Below, piece after piece: positions 24,584-33,251 of a stretch of 64,000 nt of DNA. The notes under the pieces are model-generated. The model did no database searches, had not been told where the DNA came from, and was given only the letters and a program-made list of their open reading frames with translations. The stretch's first letter is position 1. Each line of letters opens with the position of its first letter. The stretch lies in assembly GCF_040703035.1 (NCBI RefSeq), contig NZ_CP159996.1:158001-222000 (forward strand). Reading direction: 5' to 3'. Source of the DNA: Terribacillus aidingensis (GTDB lineage Bacteria; Bacillota; Bacilli; Bacillales; Amphibacillaceae). The position numbers were made by a program, and so were the translations under genes.

Positions 24584-24735
24584 AAGAAATCTTTCCTTGG
24601 AAAACTAGATATGAAAGATACCTTTCTTTATGTATAAAACTTCACAAATTGGTCACACTGTTATGTGTAAGCGGTTACTTTATAGCGTATACTAACAGTA
24701 TAAAGTGGAGGGTATACAGAAAGGAGAGGCTGAGA

Positions 24736-24918
24736 ATGATCTTGAAAGCGCTTAAGGAAACGGGTGATATGACGATCTCTTATTATGAGAACGGCATGCT
24801 GCATACCTTTACCGGAAGATATCATAATCTGAATCTCTTGGACCAAACGCTTTGCCTGGAAAATGATGAAAAGAAACGAATGATAATCCATATCGCGGGT
24901 ATTCAGCAAATACATTAA
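24736..24918 (+). CDS. small hypothetical protein
   Basis: A 60-residue frame (MILKALKETGDMTISYY...) with GAAAGGAGAGG before the ATG. Strand-rich pattern with a G-R-Y ... LDQTLCLEND block hints at a small Sm-like or YolD-like barrel, but I do not recognise it. An earlier in-frame ATG at 24649 lacks a ribosome site. A terminator follows closely. Confidence 0.6.
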   Translation: MILKALKETGDMTISYYENGMLHTFTGRYHNLNLLDQTLCLENDEKKRMIIHIAGIQQIH

Positions 24919-24922
24919 CAAA

Positions 24923-24961
24923 CAGCCGAAAGCATCTCTTGATGTTTTTCGGCGTTTTTTT
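24923..24961 (+). terminator. rho-independent terminator
   Basis: GCCGAAAGCATC and GATGTTTTTCGGC pair with one mismatch around TCTT, followed by seven T. Confidence 0.85.
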
Positions 24962-25081
24962 ATGTTTTTTACCATTTTTGCGGTACAATAGATGGAACAA
25001 ATAAGATACCCGTTTCCTTATGTAAACGGATACGGGAAAACAGCTGTCAGAAGAACGGGCTGATTAGTGGAGGTTTCAAGC

Positions 25082-26551
25082 ATGGGTTCGCAATATCCAG
25101 ATGATGGACTGACTTTACATACAGATCTTTATCAAATCAATATGGCGGAGACGTATTGGAGTGATGGGGTCCACGAAAGAAAGGCAGTGTTCGAGGTTTC
25201 GTTCCGCAAGCTGCCGTTCGGTAATGGCTTTGCCATATTTGCAGGATTGGAGCGTGTTATAGAATATTTACAGCAATTTCGTTTCACAGAGAGTGATCTG
25301 GCGTACTTAAAGGATGAGCTTGGTTATGGGGAAGACTTCCTTGCTTATCTGAAGGATTTGCGTTTTACAGGGACTGTTTACTCCGTTGTTGAAGGAGAGC
25401 TTGTCTTCAGCAATGAGCCGCTTATGCGGATCGAAGCACCGCTGGCTGAGGCGCAGCTGGTAGAGACGGCAATTTTGAATATCGTCAATTACCAGACGCT
25501 GATTGCGACAAAGGCATCCAGAATCAAGCTCCTGCTTGGCGATGAGATTGCACTGGAGATGGGCAGCCGTCGTGCGCATGAGCTGGATGCAGCAGTCTGG
25601 GGTACGAGAGCAGCTTATATTGGCGGGTTTGAGGCAACTTCGAATGTCCGTGCAGGCAAGAAATTCGGCATTCCGGTAGCAGGGACATTGGCACACTCGA
25701 TGATTCAAGCTTATCGCGACGAATACACTGCATTCACTAAGTATGCGGAGCGGCATACGAATTGTACATTCCTTGTCGACACATATGATACGCTTCGTTC
25801 TGGTGTACCGAACGCTATCCGGGTTGCGAAGGAACAGGGTGATAAAATCAAGTTCACTGCAATCAGACTTGATAGCGGAGACTTGGCTTACTTATCCAAG
25901 AAGGCTCGGAAAGCATTGGACGAGGCTGGATTTACGGAGACGAAGATTTCCGCATCGAATGATTTGGACGAAGAAACGATTCAGAGCTTGAAATCCCAAG
26001 GAGCGAAGATCGACATCTGGGGTATAGGGACAAAGCTGATTACTGCTTATGATCAGCCGGCTTTAGGTGCGGTGTACAAGATGGTGAGCATCGAGGATGA
26101 AGGCGCGATGCAGGATACTATCAAGATCAGTGCCAATCCGGAGAAGGTATCGACGCCAGGCTTGAAGAAGGTATACCGAATCGTCAATCGAATTAGTAAA
26201 AAATCCGAAGGCGATTACATCGCGATGGAGGATGAAAATCCACAGGAAGAGGATCATCTGAAGATGTTCCACCCAGTCCATACGTATGTGAGCAAGTTCG
26301 TGACAAATTACGATGCAGTTAATCTGCATCAGACGATATTCAAAGACGGCAATCTTGTCTACGAGCTGCCTGCTATTGAGGATATCAAGGCTTATGCGAA
26401 AGACAATCTTTCTCTGCTATGGGATGAATATAAACGTCCAAAAGCGCCGGAGGAATATCCTGTCGATCTCAGTCAGAAGTGCTGGGATAATAAGATGGCG
26501 AATATCCAAAAAGTGAAAGAGCATGTAAAATCTTTGCACACAACAACTTAA
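25082..26551 (+). CDS. pncB: nicotinate phosphoribosyltransferase
   Basis: The 489-residue enzyme makes nicotinate mononucleotide in NAD salvage. LHTDLYQINMA at the N-terminus, EMGSRRAHE, GTLAHSMIQAYRDE (the phosphorylatable-His region), VDTYDT, RLDSGDLAYLSKKARK and WGIGTKL are family blocks. TGGAGG eight bases before the ATG at 25082 sets the start. A TACAAT lies at 24984 but no good -35 was seen. Monocistronic. Confidence 0.95.
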   Translation: MGSQYPDDGLTLHTDLYQINMAETYWSDGVHERKAVFEVSFRKLPFGNGFAIFAGLERVIEYLQQFRFTESDLAYLKDELGYGEDFLAYLKDLRFTGTVYSVVEGELVFSNEPLMRIEAPLAEAQLVETAILNIVNYQTLIATKASRIKLLLGDEIALEMGSRRAHELDAAVWGTRAAYIGGFEATSNVRAGKKFGIPVAGTLAHSMIQAYRDEYTAFTKYAERHTNCTFLVDTYDTLRSGVPNAIRVAKEQGDKIKFTAIRLDSGDLAYLSKKARKALDEAGFTETKISASNDLDEETIQSLKSQGAKIDIWGIGTKLITAYDQPALGAVYKMVSIEDEGAMQDTIKISANPEKVSTPGLKKVYRIVNRISKKSEGDYIAMEDENPQEEDHLKMFHPVHTYVSKFVTNYDAVNLHQTIFKDGNLVYELPAIEDIKAYAKDNLSLLWDEYKRPKAPEEYPVDLSQKCWDNKMANIQKVKEHVKSLHTTT

Positions 26552-26681
26552 TAGGGTTACAATTCATCTTATTGGGAATAACTGTATCATCCAGTTCTTA
26601 TCTTCTAAATGGAATTCCTGTGAAAATGCTGTTGCAGCAATGTTAAGAATGCAGATTAATAGCCATGAACACCGGGATGCA

Positions 26682-26690
26682 TGCTATAAT
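26682..26690 (+). promoter_or_regulatory. extended -10 promoter for HU gene
   Basis: TGCTATAAT is a perfect extended -10 element about 100 bases before the HU ATG. The -35 region is weak. Confidence 0.6.
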
Positions 26691-26793
26691 AAGGAAATAC
26701 GGGAACAGCCATGTTCCTGCATATTAATCTAAAACATACAGCTTTTACATCAGGTGAAGGTTATGTATAAATTTATCAAATGAGGTGTTTTTC

Positions 26794-27066
26794 ATGAACA
26801 AAGCAGAATTAGTAGAAGCAGTAGCGCAACAAGCAGAACTATCTAAAAAAGATGCAAGCAAAGCAGTTGATGCACTACTTGAAACAATCTCTGAAACACT
26901 TGCAAAAGAAGAAAAAGTACAGCTTGTAGGCTTCGGTACTTTCGAAGTGAGAGAGCGTGCAGCACGTACTGGCCGTAATCCGCAGACAGGCGAAGAAATC
27001 ACAATCCCTGCTTCCAAAGCGCCAGCTTTCAAGGCGGGTAAAGATTTCAAAGAAGCTGTAAAATAA
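26794..27066 (+). CDS. hbs: HU family DNA-binding protein
   Basis: The 90-residue histone-like protein has the full HU plan: an N-terminal two-helix dimer body starting [11 protein letters not shown], the beta arm with R-N-P-Q-T-G at about 60-65, and a C-terminal GKDFKEAVK helix. It binds and bends DNA in the nucleoid. GAGGTG eight bases upstream sets the start at 26794. Codons are uniform (many GCA, GAA, AAA), as for an abundant protein. It ends in a long perfect terminator. Confidence 0.97.
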   Translation: MNKAELVEAVAQQAELSKKDASKAVDALLETISETLAKEEKVQLVGFGTFEVRERAARTGRNPQTGEEITIPASKAPAFKAGKDFKEAVK

Positions 27067-27087
27067 GAAAGATTCCTTTTAGGAAAT

Positions 27088-27125
27088 AAAAACTGCCGAC
27101 GCACTAGTGCGTCGGCAGTTTTTTT
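27088..27125. terminator. bidirectional terminator after HU gene
   Basis: AAAACTGCCGACGCACT and AGTGCGTCGGCAGTTTT form a nearly loop-free palindrome, then T. The convergent gene ends in it. Confidence 0.93.
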
Positions 27126-27534
27126 ATAGCTTGCTAATATGGATGATCGACAGTTGTCCGTTGTTTGCTTCGATTTTCCATAACGGTTCAAACATTGTAC
27201 GTAAGGTGACGACTGTATCTTCATCTGTCTTTAGACCTTGGACCGTCTTGTCCTCTACCGTATAATCTTTACCTTCCTCTAAACCGAAACGCAGATGCAG
27301 AAGATTCCGTACGCCGTTAAAGGTAGGGAAGGAAATGCTGTAGCCCTCTTTTAAAGCAGATGTTAGCTTGTTTTGCTGTGACTGGAGCATCTCTGGATCG
27401 ACTTTTGGATAGCTGTCCTGAATTACTCTCCATTCGCCTTCTTCAATTAGTTTTGCGGTTTGCTCTCTTCCCAGGCCGCTTTGGGCGATACGTTCGATTT
27501 GATAGGCTTCTGCTTGAGATATTGTGATTGTCAT
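27124..27534 (-). CDS. hypothetical protein
   Basis: The 136-residue cytoplasmic protein is helical at the N-terminus (SQAEAYQIERIAQSGLG) and strand-rich afterwards; no signal peptide or membrane segment. I do not recognise the family. AAAGGAG before the ATG at 27534 is a good site; the longer frame has none. Its gene begins 14 bases after the kinase-like gene stops, so they form an operon. Confidence 0.6.
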   Translation of the reverse strand: MTITISQAEAYQIERIAQSGLGREQTAKLIEEGEWRVIQDSYPKVDPEMLQSQQNKLTSALKEGYSISFPTFNGVRNLLHLRFGLEEGKDYTVEDKTVQGLKTDEDTVVTLRTMFEPLWKIEANNGQLSIIHISKL

Positions 27535-27547
27535 GTTTATGTCTCCT

Positions 27548-28186
27548 TTAGTGAATGGCTTTATTCGATGGTGCTTGGATGGTGTAGGATTTCCGTCTTT
27601 TGTACAGGTAGGCAATCAGCTCCAGCAAAAAGCCAGGTACCTTTTTCGGAAATAATTTTTTCTTGTAGAATCTTTCATAAGCCCGGTGAAGGTCTTCCCA
27701 TTGCGTGCAATGCTTTTGCTGGCGGAATCGGGCAGGATCGATTAAGCGGATGTTTCCATCAGGTGTGATCAGGATGTTACGCAGATGAATGTCGGATGGA
27801 TTCAATCCTTCTGCTGCTGCTGCGGCCAGGGCCTTGTCAATATCGGCTATATGATGATCTGTTATGGGGATTCCCTCACGTAGGCAATCGTACAATGTAT
27901 GGCCAGGAATGTAATCCATTACCAAATAACCGTTACCGGCTGCGTGAAGAGCAGGAAAGAAATGGTTGCTCTCAAGTGTTTTATAGATTTCCGCTTCTTC
28001 CGCTGCAATGTGACGGAAGGCAGGGAAAAATACCTTCATTACTTTAGAAGATTCCGTAAGGCGGAATGCGAATGCGCTCCTGCCAGTCCCGATTAATACG
28101 AGAGAGGAAGGGTACGCTGTTAAATGGGGCATCGTATCAGAACCAGACATGTGAATCTGCTCAGCAATCTGTTCAAAATCAGCCAT
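27548..28186 (-). CDS. protein kinase-like protein (YrzF-type)
   Basis: The 212-residue protein is a compact kinase fold: the IGTGRSAFAFRL nucleotide loop (residues ~32-43), the VMKVF strand with the ATP lysine, YLVMDYIPGHTLYD hinge, GLNPSDIHLRNILIT catalytic loop (D, N present) and RLIDPARF in place of DFG. This resembles the YrzF/Rio-like small kinases of bacilli rather than the Hanks PASTA kinases. Substrates are unknown. AGGAGT precedes the ATG at 28186. It heads a two-gene minus-strand operon. Confidence 0.75.
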   Translation of the reverse strand: MADFEQIAEQIHMSGSDTMPHLTAYPSSLVLIGTGRSAFAFRLTESSKVMKVFFPAFRHIAAEEAEIYKTLESNHFFPALHAAGNGYLVMDYIPGHTLYDCLREGIPITDHHIADIDKALAAAAAEGLNPSDIHLRNILITPDGNIRLIDPARFRQQKHCTQWEDLHRAYERFYKKKLFPKKVPGFLLELIAYLYKRRKSYTIQAPSNKAIH

Positions 28187-28441
28187 TTCCAGCACTCCTT
28201 TTCTTTGGAACAAGGGCTTGTACAGTTATCATACGCACGAACTCGGGAGTAGGTGCATAAAAATAGTAAAAAAGCTAGTCCATCCTCCGTGATCCCAATC
28301 TTGGATTTCCTGCTTTCTGGCTATTTTCATCGTAACAGGGACTGTTTTCTTTACCTTTCGGGAAAATAACTATATCGTCAATCTATAAAGCTCCTCTTTT
28401 TTCAACCCAATCAAAATCATATAAAGAGAAAAGGTGATTAC

Positions 28442-28984
28442 ATGCAAGAGAGACCTAGTACAACGGAATATCCTGCTTATTTCCAAGATTACATGAAACT
28501 TGTGCCTGAGGGAAACATAGTAGCTTTGTTTAAGGAACAAGAAAGACAAACATCCAATTTACTGCAAGGCCTGACTGATGAACAAGCCTGCTTCGCTTAC
28601 GATACGGAGAAATGGACGATCAAGGAAGTGATTGGCCACCTGACAGACACAGAAAGAATTATGTCTTATCGCTTGCTTACCATTGCACGAGGAGATGTGA
28701 CGCCGCTGCCAGGATTCCATGAAGATTCCTATGTGCTGCAAGCGAAGTTCACGGAGATGACAGTAGCGAGCCTTCTGGCGCAATATAAGGCAGTGCGTTC
28801 CTCCACGATTGCTTTGCTGGAGTCACTGAATGATCAGGATTGGATCAGGCAGGGAATGGCAAACGGTCATGTAACGTCGGTTCGGGCGCTAGCGTATATA
28901 ATGCTTGGCCATGAACGTCATCACCACAATATCCTCCATGATCGTTACTTTGCTTCTGCTACGTATCCGCTGAACCGTATGTGA
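28442..28984 (+). CDS. DinB superfamily protein
   Basis: The 180-residue four-helix bundle has the DinB motif W-T-I-K-E-V-I-G-H-L (first His) and a C-terminal GHERHHHNIL helix carrying the other metal ligands. This subgroup (F-A-Y-D-T-E-K-W-T at the N-terminal side) is common in bacilli. Function unassigned, possibly thiol-related. AAAGGTGAT precedes the ATG. Confidence 0.85.
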   Translation: MQERPSTTEYPAYFQDYMKLVPEGNIVALFKEQERQTSNLLQGLTDEQACFAYDTEKWTIKEVIGHLTDTERIMSYRLLTIARGDVTPLPGFHEDSYVLQAKFTEMTVASLLAQYKAVRSSTIALLESLNDQDWIRQGMANGHVTSVRALAYIMLGHERHHHNILHDRYFASATYPLNRM

Positions 28985-28995
28985 GTTGGGGTATA

Positions 28996-29024
28996 TTGAC
29001 AGAATTACTTAACTCGTGTATGCT
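28996..29024 (+). promoter_or_regulatory. sigma-A promoter for the Mn riboswitch transcript
   Basis: Perfect TTGACA at 28996-29001, a 17-base spacer and TATGCT at 29019-29024, 35 bases before the aptamer. Confidence 0.8.
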
Positions 29025-29058
29025 ATATTGCAGATTAATAGAATAGGATTGTGATTGC

Positions 29059-29180
29059 TCCAAAGGGGAGTAGCTTCCAGTTAAGTCGACAATACGTGAT
29101 AGCTTGCTATCGCCGGTTTAACTGACAACGTCAAGTTGTTTGCCAGACCTTTGCCAATTTGGTGAAGGCTGATTACAGAC
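29059..29180 (+). ncRNA. yybP-ykoY (Mn2+) riboswitch
   Basis: The yybP-ykoY landmarks occur in order: AAAGGGGAGTAGC (29062-29074), long helices with CAACAATACG-type loops, and the CCAGACCTTTGCC (29142-29154) closing loop, followed by GGTGAAGGCTGATTACAGAC. The family senses Mn2+ and usually switches on metal exporters (MntP, TerC, P-type ATPases). Here it precedes a Spo0M-like gene and a CNNM transporter. Confidence 0.88.
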
Positions 29181-29212
29181 GGGACCTTCACTCTGTGGGG
29201 GTCCTTTTCGTT
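29181..29212 (+). terminator. riboswitch terminator (weak)
   Basis: GGGACC and GGGTCC can pair around an 11-base loop, followed by a short CTTTTCG tract just past the aptamer. Probably the off-state terminator. Confidence 0.6.
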
Positions 29213-29241
29213 TAGTACACACAAATGGAGGAATTATTTCC

Positions 29242-29631
29242 GTGTTGAAGAAATGCTTAGAACTGATGCAGCTGCGGGCACCATCGATAAGGCTCGAACT
29301 TAATCAGGCAAGCTATCATGCAGGAGAAAAAATTGAGGGACATTTTCAGCTTCTTGGAGGCTGGAAGGACCAAAATTTGAACAGATTAGATTGTGATTTA
29401 GTTATAAAAAACAGCGCAAACGATAAAATAGTGAATATAAAGAATGTATTAAGCATTTTTATGTCCAAGCAATTGAAATCGAATGAGCAAATGAAGAAGC
29501 CGTTCACATTCCGTTTGCCGGAGGAACTGGAACCAAGCTCTGGAACATTGGTCTATGAACTGCAGACGAAGCTTGTGTTCGCCAATGAAAAATGCGCGAA
29601 GGATGATAGGCAAGTACAGATATTAGCGTAG
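29242..29631 (+). CDS. short Spo0M family (arrestin-fold) protein
   Basis: The 129-residue protein has the Spo0M arrestin-like start (IRLELNQASYHAGEKIEGHFQLLGG) with strand repeats, ending FRLPEELEPSSGTLVYELQTKLVF. Full Spo0M proteins are about 250 residues, so this is half-size: one arrestin lobe. It begins at GTG 29242 with TGGAGG ten bases upstream. It lies directly behind the Mn2+ riboswitch, so it is probably metal-regulated; its role in that setting is unknown. Confidence 0.7.
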   Translation: MLKKCLELMQLRAPSIRLELNQASYHAGEKIEGHFQLLGGWKDQNLNRLDCDLVIKNSANDKIVNIKNVLSIFMSKQLKSNEQMKKPFTFRLPEELEPSSGTLVYELQTKLVFANEKCAKDDRQVQILA

Positions 29632-29809
29632 ACGCTAAGAGAAGGAGGAGATTGCATTGGGAAGGCTTTGCTGAAAATAACAACTTTATATAACAGAAGT
29701 TTTGCTGACGCTGCTCCTCGTCGAGGTGTCGCAGCTATTTTATTAATCTGCTTGTAAACTATCAAACAAATAAGCGAGGTGAGTCCCTTCATTCAAAGAA
29801 GGGAATTAA
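29632..29809 (+). other. leader before the CNNM gene with SD-bearing hairpin
   Basis: This stretch holds a perfect AAGGAGG (29642) that is followed only by ATT (29656, opening 33 sense codons) or TTG (29657, 5 codons), and a hairpin CCCTTC-N7-GAAGGG (29785-29803) whose 3' arm is the ribosome site of the CNNM gene. Confidence 0.5.
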
Positions 29810-31138
29810 TTGGACCCATCAATAGTCATTAATTTAAGTTTAGTAGTGTTATTCATCATTTTTACGGCCTTTTTCGTAGGTGCAGAGTTTTCAGTCGTGA
29901 AGGTACGTATGTCCCGGATCGACCAGCTTGTTGCGGAAGGGAATAAACGGGCAATCATTGTCAGTAAGCTAGTGAATAATCTTGATTATTACTTGTCAGC
30001 CTGTCAGTTGGGTATCACTGTAACGGCGCTAGTACTAGGTGCGTTAGGTGAACCTACAGTAGAGAAAATACTACACCCGCTGTTCAATGATTTAGGATTG
30101 TCTGAATCTGTTTCCACCTTGCTTTCCTACGCCATTGCTTTTGCGTCGGTCACTTTCTTGCATGTTGTGATTGGGGAATTGGCGCCAAAAACACTGGCAA
30201 TCCAGTACACAGAGCAATTGACTTTAATTCTAGGTCCGCCTCTGTATTGGTTTGGTAAGCTGATGGCTCCGTTCATTTATTTACTGAATGGTTCTGCTCG
30301 TGTATTTCTGAAGTTGTTCGGCGTGAAGCCGGCTACGCATGAATCAGCACACTCGGAAGAGGAATTGCGCATCATCATGACGCAAAGTTATCAAAGTGGT
30401 GAAATCAACAAAACAGAACTTAGTTATATGGAAAATATTTTTACATTCGACGAACGTGTGGCGAAGGATATCATGGTGCCGCGGACACAAGTGGTCACCT
30501 TGGAGAAATCCATGACAGCTGCAGAAGTGATCGAGATCATCGATGAACATCAGTTCACACGATACCTTGTGACAGAGGATGGAGATAAAGACCATATCAT
30601 CGGTTTCGTCAATGTGAAGGAAATGCTTACGGATTTTGCAGCGGGCAGAAGACAAAGCCTGCCTAACTTCATCCATGAGCTGCCGCTTATCCATGAAGGA
30701 ACGTCGTTGCAGGATGCTCTTTTGAAGATGCAGACTGAACGCGTGCATATTGCACTCGTAGTGGATGAATACGGTGGAACCGCAGGTATTCTGACGATGG
30801 AGGACATTCTGGAAGAGATCGTCGGGGAGATCCATGACGAATTCGATGAAGATGAAGTGCCGGATATCCAGGAAGTGTCTGATCGTACGTATCATATCAA
30901 TGGTCGGGTACTGCTGGATGATCTAGAGGATCAATTCGGCTCTGTGTTTGACAATCGAGAAGACGTTGATACGATCGGCGGCTGGATTTTCGTCAAAAAT
31001 GACGACGTAGATTCTCAAACCACTGTTGTGGATGTAGCAGGAAATGAGTGGGAGGTTATCGAAATGGATAACCATCAGATCCTTAAGATTGAACTGCGCA
31101 TCCTGGAACAAGAACAGCTTCCGAGGCTGGAAGCTTAA
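29810..31138 (+). CDS. CNNM/CorC-HlyC family cation transporter
   Basis: The 442-residue protein has an N-terminal CNNM (DUF21) membrane domain of about four helices (residues 1-190; includes ITVTALVLGALGEPTVE and HVVIGELAPKTLAIQ), a pair of CBS domains (about 205-330; DIMVPRTQVV, DEYGGTAGILTMEDILEEIVGEI) and a C-terminal CorC_HlyC domain. Family members move or control Mg2+ and other divalent ions at the membrane (MpfA in B. subtilis). It starts at TTG 29810 with AAGGGA upstream, inside a hairpin arm. It lies in the Mn2+ riboswitch transcription unit. Confidence 0.92.
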   Translation: MDPSIVINLSLVVLFIIFTAFFVGAEFSVVKVRMSRIDQLVAEGNKRAIIVSKLVNNLDYYLSACQLGITVTALVLGALGEPTVEKILHPLFNDLGLSESVSTLLSYAIAFASVTFLHVVIGELAPKTLAIQYTEQLTLILGPPLYWFGKLMAPFIYLLNGSARVFLKLFGVKPATHESAHSEEELRIIMTQSYQSGEINKTELSYMENIFTFDERVAKDIMVPRTQVVTLEKSMTAAEVIEIIDEHQFTRYLVTEDGDKDHIIGFVNVKEMLTDFAAGRRQSLPNFIHELPLIHEGTSLQDALLKMQTERVHIALVVDEYGGTAGILTMEDILEEIVGEIHDEFDEDEVPDIQEVSDRTYHINGRVLLDDLEDQFGSVFDNREDVDTIGGWIFVKNDDVDSQTTVVDVAGNEWEVIEMDNHQILKIELRILEQEQLPRLEA

Positions 31139-31157
31139 GAATCGTGAATAAAAAAAG

Positions 31158-31197
31158 AAAGGCCGGGATGCCTCTTATGCATCCCGGCCTTTTTTTA
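31158..31197 (+). terminator. rho-independent terminator
   Basis: AGGCCGGGATGC and GCATCCCGGCCT pair around CTCTTAT, followed by eight T. Confidence 0.93.
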
Positions 31198-31217
31198 TTG
31201 GAGGTAAACAAATCAAG

Positions 31218-32000
31218 ATGATCAGACTTTATGAAAATAAGCATCAGGAAAAGAATGAGGTTGCCAGGCATCAGCATGACACCCATCAGCTGCTTTATGT
31301 CCTGGATGGCGAAGGGAAATGTGAATTGGATACTAGGAGCCAGAAGCTGCATCGTGACAGCATCGTGCTAATCTCTCCTCATACAGAGCATGCGATCCAA
31401 GCTCATTCGAAGATGACGGTGCTCGTATTGGAATTCGATATCCGTCAATTAACGGACGATGTCGTTTCTTATCTCGTTGAACCAGTATTCACAGTATCGC
31501 GTGTCTTGAACCTATCTCTTTTCGAAAGCAGTGAGATCCGTCAGCTGCTGCGGAAGATGCTATTCGAACAATCACAGAACCACCCGATTCATGCGATGGG
31601 GCTGAAGCTCATGCTTGCTCAAGTACTTTACCAGCTTGCAATCATGCAGCAGGAAGATACGACACAGGATACAAATACGAGACGTGCAAGGTGGCTCAAG
31701 CATCACCTGGAAACACGATATTTTGAGATTGCCAGTATGGAAGAAGTTGCAGCCAAAGCTGGTGTAAGCAGCCGTTATATGAATCAGATATTTAAAGAAA
31801 TGTATGATACGACTCCTTATCAGTTCCTGACGGAGGTAAGGCTGCTTAAGGTGAAGAAAATGCTGCGTGAGTCCGATAGGGAAATTGTTTCCATCTGCTT
31901 CGAAGTTGGGTTTGAAGCTGTCTCGACATTTTATCGTGTCTTTAAAAAATATGTCGGTGTAACGCCGAATGTCTATCGGCGCACAACAGATGATTTCTGA
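31218..32000 (+). CDS. AraC family transcriptional regulator
   Basis: The 260-residue protein has an N-terminal cupin-type ligand domain (H-Q-H-D-T-H-Q-L-L-Y-V-L-D-G-E-G) and a C-terminal AraC double helix-turn-helix (about 160-260; VAAKAGVSSRYMNQIFKEM and ICFEVGFEAVSTFYRVFKKYVGVTP). The cupin domain is expected to bind a small sugar-like effector. GGAGG lies 14 bases before the ATG. It is followed 87 bases later by the oxidoreductase operon in the same direction, so it is the probable local activator. Confidence 0.9.
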   Translation: MIRLYENKHQEKNEVARHQHDTHQLLYVLDGEGKCELDTRSQKLHRDSIVLISPHTEHAIQAHSKMTVLVLEFDIRQLTDDVVSYLVEPVFTVSRVLNLSLFESSEIRQLLRKMLFEQSQNHPIHAMGLKLMLAQVLYQLAIMQQEDTTQDTNTRRARWLKHHLETRYFEIASMEEVAAKAGVSSRYMNQIFKEMYDTTPYQFLTEVRLLKVKKMLRESDREIVSICFEVGFEAVSTFYRVFKKYVGVTPNVYRRTTDDF

Positions 32001-32034
32001 AATTGAGAATATCAGAAAAGAATGATAAGAAAAA

Positions 32035-32048
32035 TGTAAACGCTTTAC
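32035..32048 (+). promoter_or_regulatory. cre-like CcpA site
   Basis: TGTAAACGCTTTAC matches 12 of 14 positions of TGWAANCGNTNWCA, 39 bases before the first operon gene. Catabolite repression is expected. Confidence 0.65.
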
Positions 32049-32086
32049 TTATACTATCCTTAATATGGATAATGGGAGGCGTAAGT

Positions 32087-33238
32087 ATGGCGACGAAGAA
32101 AATTGGGATAATCATGAACGGTGTAACAGGAAGAATGGGAACAAATCAGCATCTTATCAGGTCCATTGCGGCAATCCGCGCAGAAGGCGGTGTGCTGCTT
32201 TCGAACGGAGACCGTCTGCTGCCGGATCCGATTCTTGTCGGACGGAATGAAGAAAAGCTTGCGAAGCTTGCCCAGGAAAATAGTGTAGAGCGCTACAGTA
32301 CTGATTTGGAAGCGGCTTTGGCCGATGACTATAACCTGATTTATTTTGATTCGCAAACGACGAATCGAAGGGAAGCAAGTATCAAGCAGGCAATTGAAGC
32401 AGGTAAGCATATTTATTGTGAGAAGCCGACTGCTACAAGCTTAGAGGGTTCCTTGGAACTGGCTAGATTGGCACGGGAGGCTGGTGTGAAAAACGGGGTC
32501 GTGCAAGATAAGCTTTTCTTACCAGGATTGCTGAAGCTGAAGCATTTGATCGACAGCGATTACTTCGGAGAAATTCTATCCGTAAAACTGGATTTTGGCT
32601 ATTGGGTATTCGAAGGCGATTGGCAGGAAGCGCAGCGCCCGAGCTGGAATTACCGAGCGGAGGACGGTGGCGGCATCATTGTTGATATGTTTGCACACTG
32701 GCGTTATGTCATCGATCATCTTTTCGGGGAAATCGACAGCCTGACTTGTCTTGGAGCAACTCATATCCCGTACCGGGTGGATGAAGCAGGCAATCGCTAC
32801 AAAGCGACAGCTGATGATGCGGCATATGCCATTTTTGCCCTTAAAAACGGGATAGTGGTACAGGCAAACTCCTCTTGGACGACTAGAGTCGACCGAGATG
32901 ATCTGGTTACCTTCCAAGTGGATGGGACGTTGGGAAGCGCGGTGGCTGGTCTTAGGGATTGCAAGGTACAGCATCGTGTCACCACACCGAAGCCAGTGTG
33001 GAATCCGGATATCCCTAATGCAATTGATTTCCGTTCCCAGTGGGAGACATTGCCGGAGAATCGTTCGTATGACAATGGATTCAAAATTCAATGGGAACTA
33101 TTTTTAAAGCATGTGGAAGAAGCTGCAGCGTTTCCGTGGGACTTGCTGGAGGGCGCGAAAGGTACCCAGCTGTCAGATTTGGGGCTGGAAGCATGGCGTG
33201 AGAAGAAGTGGGTCTCTGTTCCGAGTCTGGAAGTATAA
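32087..33238 (+). CDS. Gfo/Idh/MocA family oxidoreductase
   Basis: The 383-residue protein has an N-terminal NAD(P)-binding Rossmann part (MNGVTGRMG, an unusual DapB-like GxxGRMG loop), the family C-E-K-P motif at about residue 108-111 and the C-terminal domain with the D-M-F-A-H-W-R-Y-V-I-D-H-L-F-G helix (conserved H). Such enzymes oxidise or reduce a sugar hydroxyl or ketone with a Lys-His pair. GGGAGG before the ATG at 32087 sets the start; an earlier ATG at 32003 has none. It opens the five-gene catabolic run. Confidence 0.88.
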   Translation: MATKKIGIIMNGVTGRMGTNQHLIRSIAAIRAEGGVLLSNGDRLLPDPILVGRNEEKLAKLAQENSVERYSTDLEAALADDYNLIYFDSQTTNRREASIKQAIEAGKHIYCEKPTATSLEGSLELARLAREAGVKNGVVQDKLFLPGLLKLKHLIDSDYFGEILSVKLDFGYWVFEGDWQEAQRPSWNYRAEDGGGIIVDMFAHWRYVIDHLFGEIDSLTCLGATHIPYRVDEAGNRYKATADDAAYAIFALKNGIVVQANSSWTTRVDRDDLVTFQVDGTLGSAVAGLRDCKVQHRVTTPKPVWNPDIPNAIDFRSQWETLPENRSYDNGFKIQWELFLKHVEEAAAFPWDLLEGAKGTQLSDLGLEAWREKKWVSVPSLEV

Positions 33239-33251
33239 AGGAGGAAGCAGT

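Noticed and set aside
24584-24660. AAAGAAATCTTTCC-type repeats after glycerate kinase
   Set aside because: Arms are short and interrupted; no terminator or operator could be supported.
28344-28365. GTTTTC ... GGGAAA as a sigma-B promoter for the DinB gene
   Set aside because: The spacer is ten bases, below the usual 12-15.
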